DNA from: JAGQRJ01 sp041402045
Lineage (GTDB): Bacteria; Planctomycetota; J058
Length of the DNA: 18,907 nt
Assembly: GCA_041402045.1 (NCBI GenBank)
Contig: JAWKSZ010000100.1
Coordinates: 1 to 18,907, forward strand
Direction: 5' to 3'
Of this stretch, positions 7,675 to 14,420 are shown piece after piece. The notes under the pieces are model-generated. The model had not been told where the DNA came from, searched no databases, and was given only the letters and a program-made list of their open reading frames with translations. Every line of letters starts with the position of its first letter. Within the stretch, counting starts at the first letter, position 1. The position numbers and the translations under genes are program-made.

Positions 7675-8160
7675 ATGCTCGTCCCCGCCCGACCTCCCCG
7701 CCGCAAGGCGATCCGCCTGCCGCAGGACGCCTATCGCACCCCGGGGCTGGCGTTCCTCGTCACCTTCAACCTCGCGCGCGGGGCGCGGTCGTTGGCGTCG
7801 CTGCCGCTGTCTCGGATCGCGCAAGGCACCTTCGCCAAGGCGACCGAGGTCGTTCCCTGCGACCTGTTCACGTGGTGCGTCATGCCCGACCACGTGCACG
7901 CCGTCCTCGCCGCGCGGGCAGGGAGCTCGGTGGTGACCTGGGTCCAAACCTACAAGGGCCTGGTGACCCGCGAGGCGAGGCGCGCCGGCTGCGCGATCGA
8001 GTGGCAGCGCAGCTTCCACGACCGCGCGATCCGCAACGGCGACGTGCGCGGGGCCGCGCTCTACACCCTGCTCAACCCGGTGCGCGCGGGCCTCGTCGAG
8101 CGCTGGGAGGACTGGCCCCTCCACGGCTCCCTCGAGTGGGACCTCTCGATCTGGGAGTAG
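7675..8160 (+). CDS. REP-associated tyrosine transposase (HUH/Y1, RAYT type)
   Basis: A 161-residue protein of the IS200-like Y1 transposase fold. The HUH pair is H73-V-H75 in MPDHVHAVL, and the candidate catalytic Tyr130 lies in 'LYTLLNPVRAGL' (129-140), a characteristic Y-x3-NPVRAG pattern of RAYTs. Members cut single-stranded DNA at REP palindromes through a 5'-phosphotyrosine link, recognising a GTAG tetranucleotide next to the hairpin. REP-like hairpins with exactly that foot begin within 65 nt of the stop codon, which strongly supports the RAYT call over a generic IS200/IS605 transposase. The frame is open from GTG 7600, but ATG 7675 places the conserved region as in the family and avoids an Arg-rich leader. 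No second transposon gene and no left-end repeat is seen, as expected for a domesticated RAYT. Confidence 0.85.
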   Translation: MLVPARPPRRKAIRLPQDAYRTPGLAFLVTFNLARGARSLASLPLSRIAQGTFAKATEVVPCDLFTWCVMPDHVHAVLAARAGSSVVTWVQTYKGLVTREARRAGCAIEWQRSFHDRAIRNGDVRGAALYTLLNPVRAGLVERWEDWPLHGSLEWDLSIWE

Positions 8161-8223
8161 AGCTCCGCCGGTGCGTGCGCGTTGGAGCTTCGCTGGTTCG
8201 TGGGCGCCAGGGACGCACATACC

Positions 8224-8247
8224 GGGAGCAGCAAGCTGCTCCCCTAC
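8224..8247 (-). repeat. REP core A1
   Basis: Stem GGGAGCAGC / GCTGCTCCC (8224-8243, centre AA) with CTAC at 8244-8247, reading GTAG-hairpin on the minus strand. First of the array, 63 nt after the RAYT stop. Confidence 0.8.
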
Positions 8248-8320
8248 GGGTGTGTGGGGGAGCGTGCGGACGACTGCCGTAGAGCTCCGCTGTTTCGTGA
8301 GCGCCAGGGACGGACATACC

Positions 8321-8344
8321 GGGAGCAGCAAGCTGCTCCCCTAC
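8321..8344 (-). repeat. REP core A2
   Basis: Identical palindrome and CTAC foot, 97 nt after A1. Confidence 0.8.
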
Positions 8345-8417
8345 GGGTGTGGGGGGGAGCGTGCGGACGACTGCCGTAGAGCTCCGCTGTTTCGTGAGCG
8401 CCAGGGACGGACATACC

Positions 8418-8441
8418 GGGAGCAGCAAGCTGCTCCCCTAC
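8418..8441 (-). repeat. REP core A3
   Basis: Identical palindrome and CTAC foot, 97 nt after A2. Confidence 0.8.
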
Positions 8442-8562
8442 GGGTGTGTGGGGGAGCGTGTGGAAGGGGCCCTTGGAGCTCCGCGGTGTGGGTGGCGTTG
8501 CGTGGAACCGCCCTCGTGGGGCGAAGCTCTGCGGACGTGCCCGGCCGCCCGCCCCCACACGG

Positions 8563-8586
8563 GTAGGGGAGCAGCTCGCTGCTCCC
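8563..8586 (+). repeat. REP core B1
   Basis: GTAG (8563-8566) followed by GGGAGCAGC-TC-GCTGCTCCC (8567-8586), then GGTATGGACG. Uninterrupted copy of the sequence the group II intron split at B4. Confidence 0.85.
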
Positions 8587-8648
8587 GGTATGGACGTCCC
8601 TCACGCGTGCGAGTCCGCTGTTTCGTGAGCGCCAGGGACGGACATACC

Positions 8649-8670
8649 GGGGCAGCAAGCTGCTCCCTAC
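8649..8670 (-). repeat. degenerate REP core A4
   Basis: A-type palindrome lacking one A in the left arm and one C before the CTAC foot. Confidence 0.55.
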
Positions 8671-8764
8671 GGAGGGGGAGCGGAAGGGCCTTGAGCCCGC
8701 GGTGTGGGTGGCGTTGCGTGGAACCGCCCTCGTGGGGCAGCTCTGCGGACGTGCCCGGCCGGCG

Positions 8765-8782
8765 GGGAGCAGCCGCGCTCCC
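8765..8782 (+). repeat. degenerate REP core B2
   Basis: Only GGGAGC / GCTCCC remain paired; GTAG foot absent and the right flank directly continues with ATGGACGTCC. Confidence 0.5.
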
Positions 8783-8850
8783 ATGGACGTCCCTCACGTG
8801 CGAGTCGGCAGCGCAGTCTGCGGACGTGCCCGGCCGCCCCCCCACGGGGC

Positions 8851-8870
8851 GGGAGCAGCTCGCTGCTCCC
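8851..8870 (+). repeat. REP core B3 without GTAG
   Basis: The full palindrome is present but the preceding bases are GGGC, so the RAYT recognition tetranucleotide is lost. Confidence 0.7.
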
Positions 8871-8943
8871 GGTCTGTGCGTCCCTCACGCGTGCGAGTCA
8901 GCAGCGCAGTCTGCGGACGTGCCCGGCCGCCCGCCCCACACGG

Positions 8944-8967
8944 GTAGGGGAGCAGCTCGCTGCTCCC
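8944..8967 (+). repeat. REP core B4, 5' exon of the group II intron
   Basis: GTAG (8944-8947) plus intact palindrome (8948-8967), then GGT and the intron's GTGCG. In B1 and B5 the same GGT is followed by ATGGACGTCC. Confidence 0.85.
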
Positions 8968-9480
8968 GGTGTGCGACTGGCATGTGCAACAGATTGGAGG
9001 TGAACGGTTGAGTCCGTAAGTCCTATCCCGGGGCCCTGACAGAGGGAACCCGACACCGATGAGCAAGGGCGCCGCCCCGGAGCACCGGGGCACGTCAGGA
9101 CTGCCCGCTCCTCGGAAGGAGGTCGACGGGGGCCTGGCGGTCCGCGAGGGGGTCTGGTGGAAGCCGTAGGTGCGTGAACGTCTCGAACGAAAGTGAAGCG
9201 CCGTAAGGCGGGCTGCGAAGGGTGAGCCGCCACCCGACGGTGAAACCCGGTTTCTGTCGGTTTCGCAGACGTATTGGCGACGGGGCGGACACGAAGTCTG
9301 TTGCATTTACCCAGTGAGATCTGCCGGGTTCCGCTTGCACGGTAGGCCCGAGGACGAAAGACGAAGGCTAATGACCCGGCAGAAGTCGGAGATCCGCGAG
9401 GTACCGGAGCCAGGGGAAACTCAGGCTCACCTCCGAGGGGCACGCATGGTGAAAGCCCGCAAGACGATGGACCGGTTCCG

Positions 9481-10997
9481 TTGAGTCGGAAGCAGGGAGT
9501 CGAGGGCGTGCAACGCGGGGACGGGAAGGCGGTGACGGTCAAGGAAGTGGGTCTACAGCTCGTGCTGTTCTCCGCTACAGCAGAACGTCCGCGGAAACGC
9601 GGGCCTCGGGGACGAGGCCTTGAGGACCGATCCTCAGGGCTGGAGCCCAGGGTGCCGAAGGCGAAGAACAAGGCGAGCAGCGTAGGTCCCGCGAGTGTGA
9701 AAGAGGTGGTCGAACACCTCGAAGAGGCGTTCGATAAGGTCGCGGCGAACAAAGGGGCTCCTGGTCCCGATGGCCAAACCATCGGGGCGGTGCGCAAGCA
9801 CCCCGGCGGTGTTGGCCAAGCTGCGCGCCAGCCTCCTGGAGGATGCACCGGCCGGGGATATCCGGCGGGTGTGGATCCCGAAGGGAGGTGGAGGGCAGCG
9901 GGGGCTGGGAATCCCCAACGTGATCGATCGGGTGGTGCAGGAGGCGGTGAGGCGGGTCTTGGAGCCCGTCTACGAGCCGACGTTCCACTCTTCGAGCCAC
10001 GGGTTTCGCCCGAACCGGGGCTGCCAGACGGCGATCACGGAAGCTCGCAGCTACGTGCAAGAAGGATACGAGTGGGTGGTGGATCTCGACCTGGAGAAGT
10101 TCTTCGATCGGGTCTGCCACCAACGGCTGCTGTCGCGGCTCGCCCAGCGAGTCGAGGACAAGCAGCTCCTGGTCCTGATTGGGCGCATGCTGAAAGCCAA
10201 GGTGGTCATGCCGGACGGCGTGAGGGTCAGCACGGAAGAGGGGTTCCCCAAGGGGGCCCGCTCTCGCCGCTGCTGTCCAACGTGGTGTTGGACGAGCTCG
10301 ATCACGAGCTCGCCCGACGCAGGCACCGGTTCGTCCGCTACGCAGACGACTGCAACGTCTACGTGCGGAGTGAACGTGCAGGCAAGAGGTCTTCTCGAGC
10401 TTGAGCCAGTTCATTGAGCGTCGCTTGCGACTGAAGGTGAACGCAGCGAAGAGCGCGGTGGCCCAACCAGAGACCCGCCACTTCCTCGGATACCGGTTGA
10501 TCCCCCAGCGGGGTCTACCGCCCAGGTGGGGCTCGGAGCGCAGCGTGAAGCGGCTACGAGAGCGGATCGTTGAATTGACCCCGCGGTCCGGGGGCGCTCG
10601 CTCAAGGCGGTCGTTTCCCGGATCAACGCGTTCCTCAACGGTTGGCGGGGGCACTTTGGAGTCTGCACGCCAACGATCGGTCTGATCCTCCGGGCCACGG
10701 ACGCGCACCTCCGGCGACGGTTGCGCGCGATCGTGCTCAAGCACTGGAAACGGAAACGATCGATCGTCCAACGCCTCATTCGTCTGGGAGTGAATCTGAA
10801 GCTGGCTTGGCGCGGGATCTACAAGCGACACCAGTCGCTGTGGGCCCTCAGCGCCAACCCCGCAGTCAACCGAGGACTCTGCAACTCGCATCGACGAACA
10901 GGGGCTCGTCTCGCTGCTGGAGACGTTTCGGATCGCATGGACGAGGACGCTCGCTCCAAGGCAGCTCTTGCTGCCCTGGAATACCGCGAGGTCGTGA
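9481..10997 (+). pseudogene. ltrA: group II intron reverse transcriptase/maturase, frameshifted
   Basis: Reading through frame changes gives about 505 residues of an intron-encoded protein. Visible parts: GAPGPDGQTIG (RT domain 1), 'DIRRVWIPKGGGGQRGLGIP' (RT1-2), 'FHSSSHGFRPNRGCQTAI' (RT2), 'WVVDLDLEKFFDRV' with the first catalytic Asp (RT3), GGPLSPLLSNVVLDEL (RT4), 'FVRYADDCNVYV' with the YADD active site (RT5), 'ETRHFLGYRL' (RT7), then the maturase X region 'AFLNGWRGHFGVCTPTIGL'. Breaks lie near 9801, 10252, 10388, 10590 and 10883-10892. Three or four are repaired by adding one G to a G run; two need one base fewer. The corrected C-terminus 'DEQGLVSLLETFRIAWTRT' ends at TGA 10995-10997. No HNH endonuclease follows. 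The start is unclear (TTG 9481 or a later GTG). All catalytic residues remain, so either the gene decayed recently or the consensus has indel errors. Confidence 0.85.
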
Positions 10998-11033
10998 CCC
11001 GGCCGGCGGCGGGGTACAACCCGCCGTCCCGAA

Positions 11034-11105
11034 GAGCCGGATGTGAACAGCACAAGTCCGGTTCTGTGGGAGCCGGGGGCGGGAAACCGCCCCCGGCTAC
11101 CTGAC
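11034..11105 (+). ncRNA. group II intron domains V and VI
   Basis: Domain V (11034-11066) begins GAGCCGGA and closes with TCCGGTTC, has an AG bulge, and carries the catalytic AGC triad at 11035-11037; its distal loop is shorter than usual. Domain VI follows: a perfect 12-bp stem AGCCGGGGGCGG / CCGCCCCCGGCT capped by GAAA, then a probable bulged branch-point A at 11099, seven bases from the 3' splice site. Confidence 0.85.
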
Positions 11106-11259
11106 ATGGACGTCCCTCACGCCTGCGAGTCGGCAGCGCAGTCTGTGGACGTGCCCGGTCGCCCCCCCACCCGGGTAGGGGAGCAGCTCGCTGCTCCCGG
11201 TATGGACGTCCCTCACGCGTGCGAGTCGGCAGCGCAGTCCGCGCGGCCTCGGACGACGA
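11106..11259. repeat. REP units downstream of the intron (3' exon)
   Basis: The sequence resumes with ATGGACGTCCCTCACGC, the right half of the unit interrupted at 8970, followed by another complete B unit and the start of a third that stops at about 11240. The repeat runs directly into the 3' end of the leftward phosphodiesterase gene. Confidence 0.85.
11175..11198 (+). repeat. REP core B5
   Basis: GTAG (11175-11178) plus the intact 20-nt palindrome (11179-11198), followed by GGTATGGACG. Last complete REP core of the array. Confidence 0.85.
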
Positions 11260-12447
11260 TCAGGGGATCCGCATTTCGTCGGCGAGGAGGCCGCCGTGGT
11301 AGCCGACGAGCTGTTCGGTGCTCGTGGGGGTGTCGCCGGGGCGGTAGAGGATCACGTCGCGGTCGTGGGCCACGGCCACGAAGTCGCCGAGGCGGCTGCG
11401 GGAGGTCGGGTGCAGGGGCTCGGGGCCGTAGAGGCCCAGGGCCTCGACGTCGTCGAGGTCGAGGAGTGCGAAGCGCGGGCCGAAGCGCTCGCGGAAGGCG
11501 GCGGCGAAGCGCGCGCGTTCGGAGGGCTCGACGTGGAACACCGGCGCCCGGGGCTCGCCGCTGGGGGGCGAGCGCAGGAGCGCGACCAGCGGGTCCTCGT
11601 GGGTCAGCACGTGCTTGTGGCTCTGGGGGACCTCGATCAGGCCGTGGTCGGCGGTGATCACCACCCGGGTGTCCGGGGGCAGGCCGCCGACCAGGGCCTC
11701 GAGCTCGCGCTCGATCTCGCGCAGGAGCTCGAGGGTCGCCTCCCCTGCCGGGCCGTGGGCGTGGGAGGACTCGTCGAGGAGCGAGTAGTAGAGGTAGGTG
11801 TAGGTCGGGCGCGCGCTGTGGGCGAGGCGGGTCTGGATCGTGGTCGCGGCGTCGGGGAGGTCCTCGTAGGCCCCGCCCGGGGAGTCGCCGCGGAAGTAGC
11901 GCGAGTAGGCGCTGTCGGCGATCCGCGCGAACTGATAGCAGCAGGTGTCGCGGTCGAAGTCCTTGAGCAGGGCCGGCTGCGGGTAGAGGTCCTGGGGGGA
12001 GAGCCCGCGCTCCTCGAGGGGCACGGCGCTGAAGCGCTCCAGGAACGGGAGGCAGGTCAAGGACAGGTCGTGCTCGGGGGCGTAGCTCCACCACCCGACC
12101 ACCCCGTGCTGGCTGGGCCAGCAGCCGGTGGCCAGGGTCGTGATCGCGCTGGCGGTGGCCGAGGGGTAGACCGAGGTCAGCTCGCCCCGCTGGTGCCGAC
12201 GCAGGAAGCCCTCGGGCCCGAGCTGCTGCAGGTGCGAGACCCCCATGCCGTCGATCAGCACGAACACCATGTGGCGCGCGGGGCCGATCGTCTCGGTCAG
12301 CGCCTGGGTGTGCGCGTCGGGCGGGGCCTGGCCGTCGCAGAGCGCGCTGAAGGCCCGGATCAGGCTCACCAGGCTCGGGCGCGCGGCGTCGGGCAGGACG
12401 CACCCGTTGCCTTCTACCCACGCCTGGACCCGTTCGCGTTCGCTCAC
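11260..12447 (-). CDS. type I phosphodiesterase / nucleotide pyrophosphatase family enzyme
   Basis: A 395-residue member of the alkaline phosphatase superfamily, starting at GTG 12447. The two-metal site is complete: Asp66 (VLIDGMG), probable nucleophile Thr98 (YPSATAS, followed by TTLATG), Asp225 and His229 (LLDESSHAHGP), Asp267-His268 (TADHGL) and His384 (GYHGGL). These residues match the nucleotide pyrophosphatase/phosphodiesterase group, which hydrolyses phosphodiester or phosphonate esters; the substrate cannot be told. No signal peptide or membrane segment is visible, so a cytoplasmic location is suggested, unlike many relatives. The frame ends EMRIP-stop at 11260. Adding one base to the four-base run at 11263-11266 extends it to EMRIPLIVV, the usual family ending, with a stop supplied by the REP repeat near 11213. 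It is divergent from the Mla operon. Confidence 0.9.
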   Translation of the reverse strand: MSERERVQAWVEGNGCVLPDAARPSLVSLIRAFSALCDGQAPPDAHTQALTETIGPARHMVFVLIDGMGVSHLQQLGPEGFLRRHQRGELTSVYPSATASAITTLATGCWPSQHGVVGWWSYAPEHDLSLTCLPFLERFSAVPLEERGLSPQDLYPQPALLKDFDRDTCCYQFARIADSAYSRYFRGDSPGGAYEDLPDAATTIQTRLAHSARPTYTYLYYSLLDESSHAHGPAGEATLELLREIERELEALVGGLPPDTRVVITADHGLIEVPQSHKHVLTHEDPLVALLRSPPSGEPRAPVFHVEPSERARFAAAFRERFGPRFALLDLDDVEALGLYGPEPLHPTSRSRLGDFVAVAHDRDVILYRPGDTPTSTEQLVGYHGGLLADEMRIP

Positions 12448-12557
12448 CCGTGCACTATCCCACAGCGACGCGGGGTTCTCCCCCGCCGCGTCAGGAAGAC
12501 CTCGGGCCGGGTGCCAACCCCCGCCACGCGGGGTAACCTCCCCCGAGCGGAGAGCGC
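12448..12557. promoter_or_regulatory. divergent intergenic region with two hairpins
   Basis: The 110-nt gap between divergent starts must hold both promoters. The 9-mer ACGCGGGGT occurs twice in the same direction (12468-12476 and 12526-12534), each within an inverted repeat: GCGGGG-TTCTC-CCCCGC (12470-12486) and CCCCGC-CAC-GCGGGG (12519-12533). These could be operator or leader structures; GC richness makes chance pairing a real alternative. GGAGAG (12549-12554) is the mlaE ribosome binding site. Confidence 0.35.
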
Positions 12558-13673
12558 GTGCAGTCGGAGCCCGAGAGCTATTCCCTGGAGCGGCGTGAGG
12601 ACGAGGGCGGCGCGACCCTCGTGCTCTCGGGGAGCGTGAGGCTCGAGCACACCCCGCGCTTCGTGGCGACGCTGCGCGCGGCGGTCGACCAGAGCCGCGG
12701 GCGGCTGGTGTTCGACCTCTCCGGCCTGGAGCGGATCGACACCGGGGCCCTGGCGCTCCTGCTCCACGAGGGGCGGCGGCACGAGGCCGAGGTCCAAGGC
12801 GCCACCGGGCGCGTGGCCGACGTGCTCGAGCTCTACCGCCAGGCGCCGCAGGAGAGCCTGCGCCACCAGCCTCAGCGCCCGGGGCTCCTGCGCCAGGTGG
12901 GCGAGGTCAGCGAAGGGCTCTACCTGCGCGGGCTCCAGACCCTGAACTACGTGGGCGAGTGCGTGGCGGCGGTCGGGGCGACGGCGCGTCAGCCCCGGAG
13001 CGTGCCCTGGCGCGACGTGGTGCGGATCATGGAGCGCGCCGGCGCCGACGGGCTCCCGATCGTGATCCTGATCAGCTTCCTGATCGGGCTGATCATGGCC
13101 TTCCAATCGGCGGTGCAGCTCCAGCAGTTTGGCGCGGATATCTTCGTCGCCGACCTGGTGGGGCTCGTGGTCACCCGCGAGCTGGGTCCGCTCATGACCG
13201 CGATCGTGGTCGCCGGGCGCTCGGGGGCCGCGTTCTCGGCGGAGCTGGGGACGATGAAGGTCTCCGAAGAGGTCGACGCGCTCACGACCCTGGGGCTGAA
13301 CCCGTTCCGCTTCCTCGTGATCCCGCGGGTCGCGGCCCTGGTGCTCGCGCTCCCGCTGCTGACGTTGATCGCCGACCTCACCGGCGTCGTGGGCGGGCTG
13401 ATCACCGGGGTCGGGATCCTGGACCTCACCCCGCGGGCCTACCTCACCGAGACCCGCCTGGCCCTCGAGCCCTGGGACGTGTTCTCGGGGGTGCTCAAGA
13501 GCGTGTTCTTCGCCTTGGCGATCGCGCTGATCGCCTGCGAGCGCGGGCTCTCGACCTCCGGCGGCGCCGACGGCGTGGGCCGCTCCACGACCTCGGCGGT
13601 GGTCACGACGCTGTTCACCCTCGTGGCCCTCGACGCGGTGTTCGCCGTGCTGTTCCACCTCTACGGGATCTGA
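12558..13673 (+). CDS. mlaE: MlaE-type ABC transporter permease with N-terminal STAS domain
   Basis: A 371-residue fusion starting at GTG (GGAGAG upstream). Residues about 10-100 are a STAS domain ('VFDLSGLERIDTGALALLL', 51-69), the role played by the separate MlaB in Escherichia coli. Residues about 130-371 are the MlaE permease with hydrophobic segments near 165-185, 205-225, 255-275, 278-295, 310-330 and 345-370. The signature ELGPLMTAIVVAGRSG (208-223) followed by ELGTMKVSEEVDAL (229-242) contains the coupling helix region that meets the ATPase. With the next three genes it should form an inner-membrane complex moving phospholipids or other lipids between inner and outer membranes. Its stop is three bases from the ATPase start. 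STAS-MlaE fusions are known in several phyla. Confidence 0.93.
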   Translation: MQSEPESYSLERREDEGGATLVLSGSVRLEHTPRFVATLRAAVDQSRGRLVFDLSGLERIDTGALALLLHEGRRHEAEVQGATGRVADVLELYRQAPQESLRHQPQRPGLLRQVGEVSEGLYLRGLQTLNYVGECVAAVGATARQPRSVPWRDVVRIMERAGADGLPIVILISFLIGLIMAFQSAVQLQQFGADIFVADLVGLVVTRELGPLMTAIVVAGRSGAAFSAELGTMKVSEEVDALTTLGLNPFRFLVIPRVAALVLALPLLTLIADLTGVVGGLITGVGILDLTPRAYLTETRLALEPWDVFSGVLKSVFFALAIALIACERGLSTSGGADGVGRSTTSAVVTTLFTLVALDAVFAVLFHLYGI

Positions 13674-13676
13674 GCC

Positions 13677-14420
13677 GTGAGCGACGCCGCGATCACCGTG
13701 CAGGACCTGACCGTCGGCTGGGACGACTTCGACCTCATGCGCGAGGTGAGCTTCGAGGTCGCCCAGGGCGACGTGTTCGTGATCCTCGGCGGCTCGGGCT
13801 GCGGGAAGTCGACGCTCCTGCGCCACCTGATCGGGCTCGAGGTCCCCAAGGCGGGGACGATCGAGATCGCCGGGCTGGGCGCGCCGCGGATCGGGGACGG
13901 GGCGCCGCCCTACGGGGTCATGTTCCAGTCCGGCGCGCTGTTCGGCTCCATGACCCTGGCCCAGAACGTGGGCCTGCCGCTGCGCTCGTGGACCGGGCTC
14001 GACCCCGACGCGGTCGACGCGGTCGTGCGCGACAAGCTGCGGCTCGTGGGCCTCGACGGCTTCGAGCACCACCTCCCGGCGGAGATCTCGGGCGGCATGA
14101 AGAAGCGCGCGGGGATCGCGCGGGCCCTGGCCCTCGACCCCCAGCTCCTGTTCCTGGACGAGCCGTCGGCGGGCCTGGACCCGATCAGCGCGGTCGAGCT
14201 CGACGAGCTCCTGCTCTCGCTCAACCGCAACCTGGGGGTCACGACGGTGCTCGTGACCCACGAGCTCGAGAGCATTTTCAAGATCGCCTCGGGCTGTGTC
14301 ATGCTCGACAAGGAGCGCAAGGGTGTGATCGCCCGCGGCGACCCGCGCGAGCTGCGCGACACCAGCGACGACCCCAGCGTCCGCGCCTTCTTCAACCGCA
14401 CCCCGCGAGGTGACGCCTGA
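13677..14420 (+). CDS. mlaF: MlaF-type ABC transporter ATPase
   Basis: A 247-residue ABC ATPase, start GTG three bases after the permease stop. Motifs: Walker A GGSGCGKST (38-46), Q-loop Gln84 (VMFQSGAL), signature ISGGMKKRAGIARA (137-150), Walker B LLFLDEP (157-163), H-switch His195 (LVTHE). The 'FQSGALF' and 'SGGMKKR' variants are typical of MlaF-like MCE ATPases rather than amino-acid importers. It powers the STAS-MlaE permease from the cytoplasm. Its TGA (14418-14420) overlaps the likely CTG start of the MCE gene, so translation is probably coupled. The GAGGTGA inside its last codons doubles as ribosome binding site for the next gene. Confidence 0.95.
   Translation: MSDAAITVQDLTVGWDDFDLMREVSFEVAQGDVFVILGGSGCGKSTLLRHLIGLEVPKAGTIEIAGLGAPRIGDGAPPYGVMFQSGALFGSMTLAQNVGLPLRSWTGLDPDAVDAVVRDKLRLVGLDGFEHHLPAEISGGMKKRAGIARALALDPQLLFLDEPSAGLDPISAVELDELLLSLNRNLGVTTVLVTHELESIFKIASGCVMLDKERKGVIARGDPRELRDTSDDPSVRAFFNRTPRGDA
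14407..14413 (+). promoter_or_regulatory. ribosome binding site that points to a CTG start
   Basis: GAGGTGA matches the anti-SD well and sits 3 nt before CTG 14417. It is about 40 nt from the first GTG (14453), too far to serve it. No other start codon lies between the in-frame stop at 14411-14413 and 14453. Confidence 0.6.

Larger units (their letters stand above)
8184..8474. repeat. three tandem 97-bp units, each with an inverted REP core
   Basis: Units at 8184-8280, 8281-8377 and 8378-8474 have an exact 97-bp period. The first is the most diverged at its left end; the second and third are nearly identical until the third changes after about 8459. Each contains a 20-nt palindrome followed by CTAC, meaning GTAG-hairpin on the minus strand. 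Because 97 is not a multiple of three, the long frames crossing this array change from unit to unit and are not coding. Confidence 0.9.
8475..8970. repeat. composite REP region: mixed orientation and degenerate units
   Basis: A linker ('GCGGTGTGGGTGGCGTTGCG', about 8483-8502, again at about 8699-8718) joins an A-type unit to a B-type unit of opposite orientation, and this A-linker-B block occurs twice (about 8378-8616 and 8617-8815). The second copy differs mainly by one- to few-base deletions. Two more B units follow (hairpins at 8851 and 8948). B units share 'GACGTCCCTCACGCGTGCGA' after the hairpin and GTGCCCGGCCGCC before it. Inverted and direct REP pairs of this kind correspond to BIMEs. 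No gene is supported here. Confidence 0.8.
8971..11105 (+). mobile_element. group II intron inserted in a REP unit
   Basis: The 2135-nt element begins GTGCGAC, fitting the GUGYG 5' consensus, and ends CTACCTGAC, fitting the AY 3' consensus. Removing it restores CTCCCGGT|ATGGACGTCC exactly as in REP units B1 (8581-8595) and B5 (11193-11207), which fixes both ends to the base. It contains a structured 5' region of about 500 nt (domains I-III), a reverse transcriptase/maturase frame, and recognisable domains V and VI. Insertion is in the sense orientation, three bases after a GTAG-hairpin; insertion just past a stem-loop is the habit of group IIC introns, and the encoded protein lacks a visible HNH endonuclease domain, also fitting IIC. 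I did not fold domain I, so the class remains open. Base composition is visibly less GC-rich than the flanks, suggesting transfer. Confidence 0.93.

Noticed and set aside
8184..8474. CRISPR-like array
   Set aside because: The whole 97-bp unit is repeated, including the parts that would be spacers, so there are no unique spacers, and no cas genes are nearby.
8944..8970. Integron attC site as intron target
   Set aside because: No integrase, cassette genes or core sites are present, and the hairpin matches the REP family seen eight more times.
8171..9011. Open frames across the REP array with repeated peptides such as REQQAAPLRVCGG
   Set aside because: The unit is 97 bp, not a multiple of three, so each copy is read in a new frame; the peptides are by-products of the repeats.
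9084..9089. ACCGGG as intron EBS1 pairing with CCCGGT at 8965-8970
   Set aside because: The hexamer is part of its own hairpin (CCCCGG-AGCA-CCGGGG) and lies only 114 nt into the intron, so it may not be free; other ACCGG copies exist. Needs a folded domain I.
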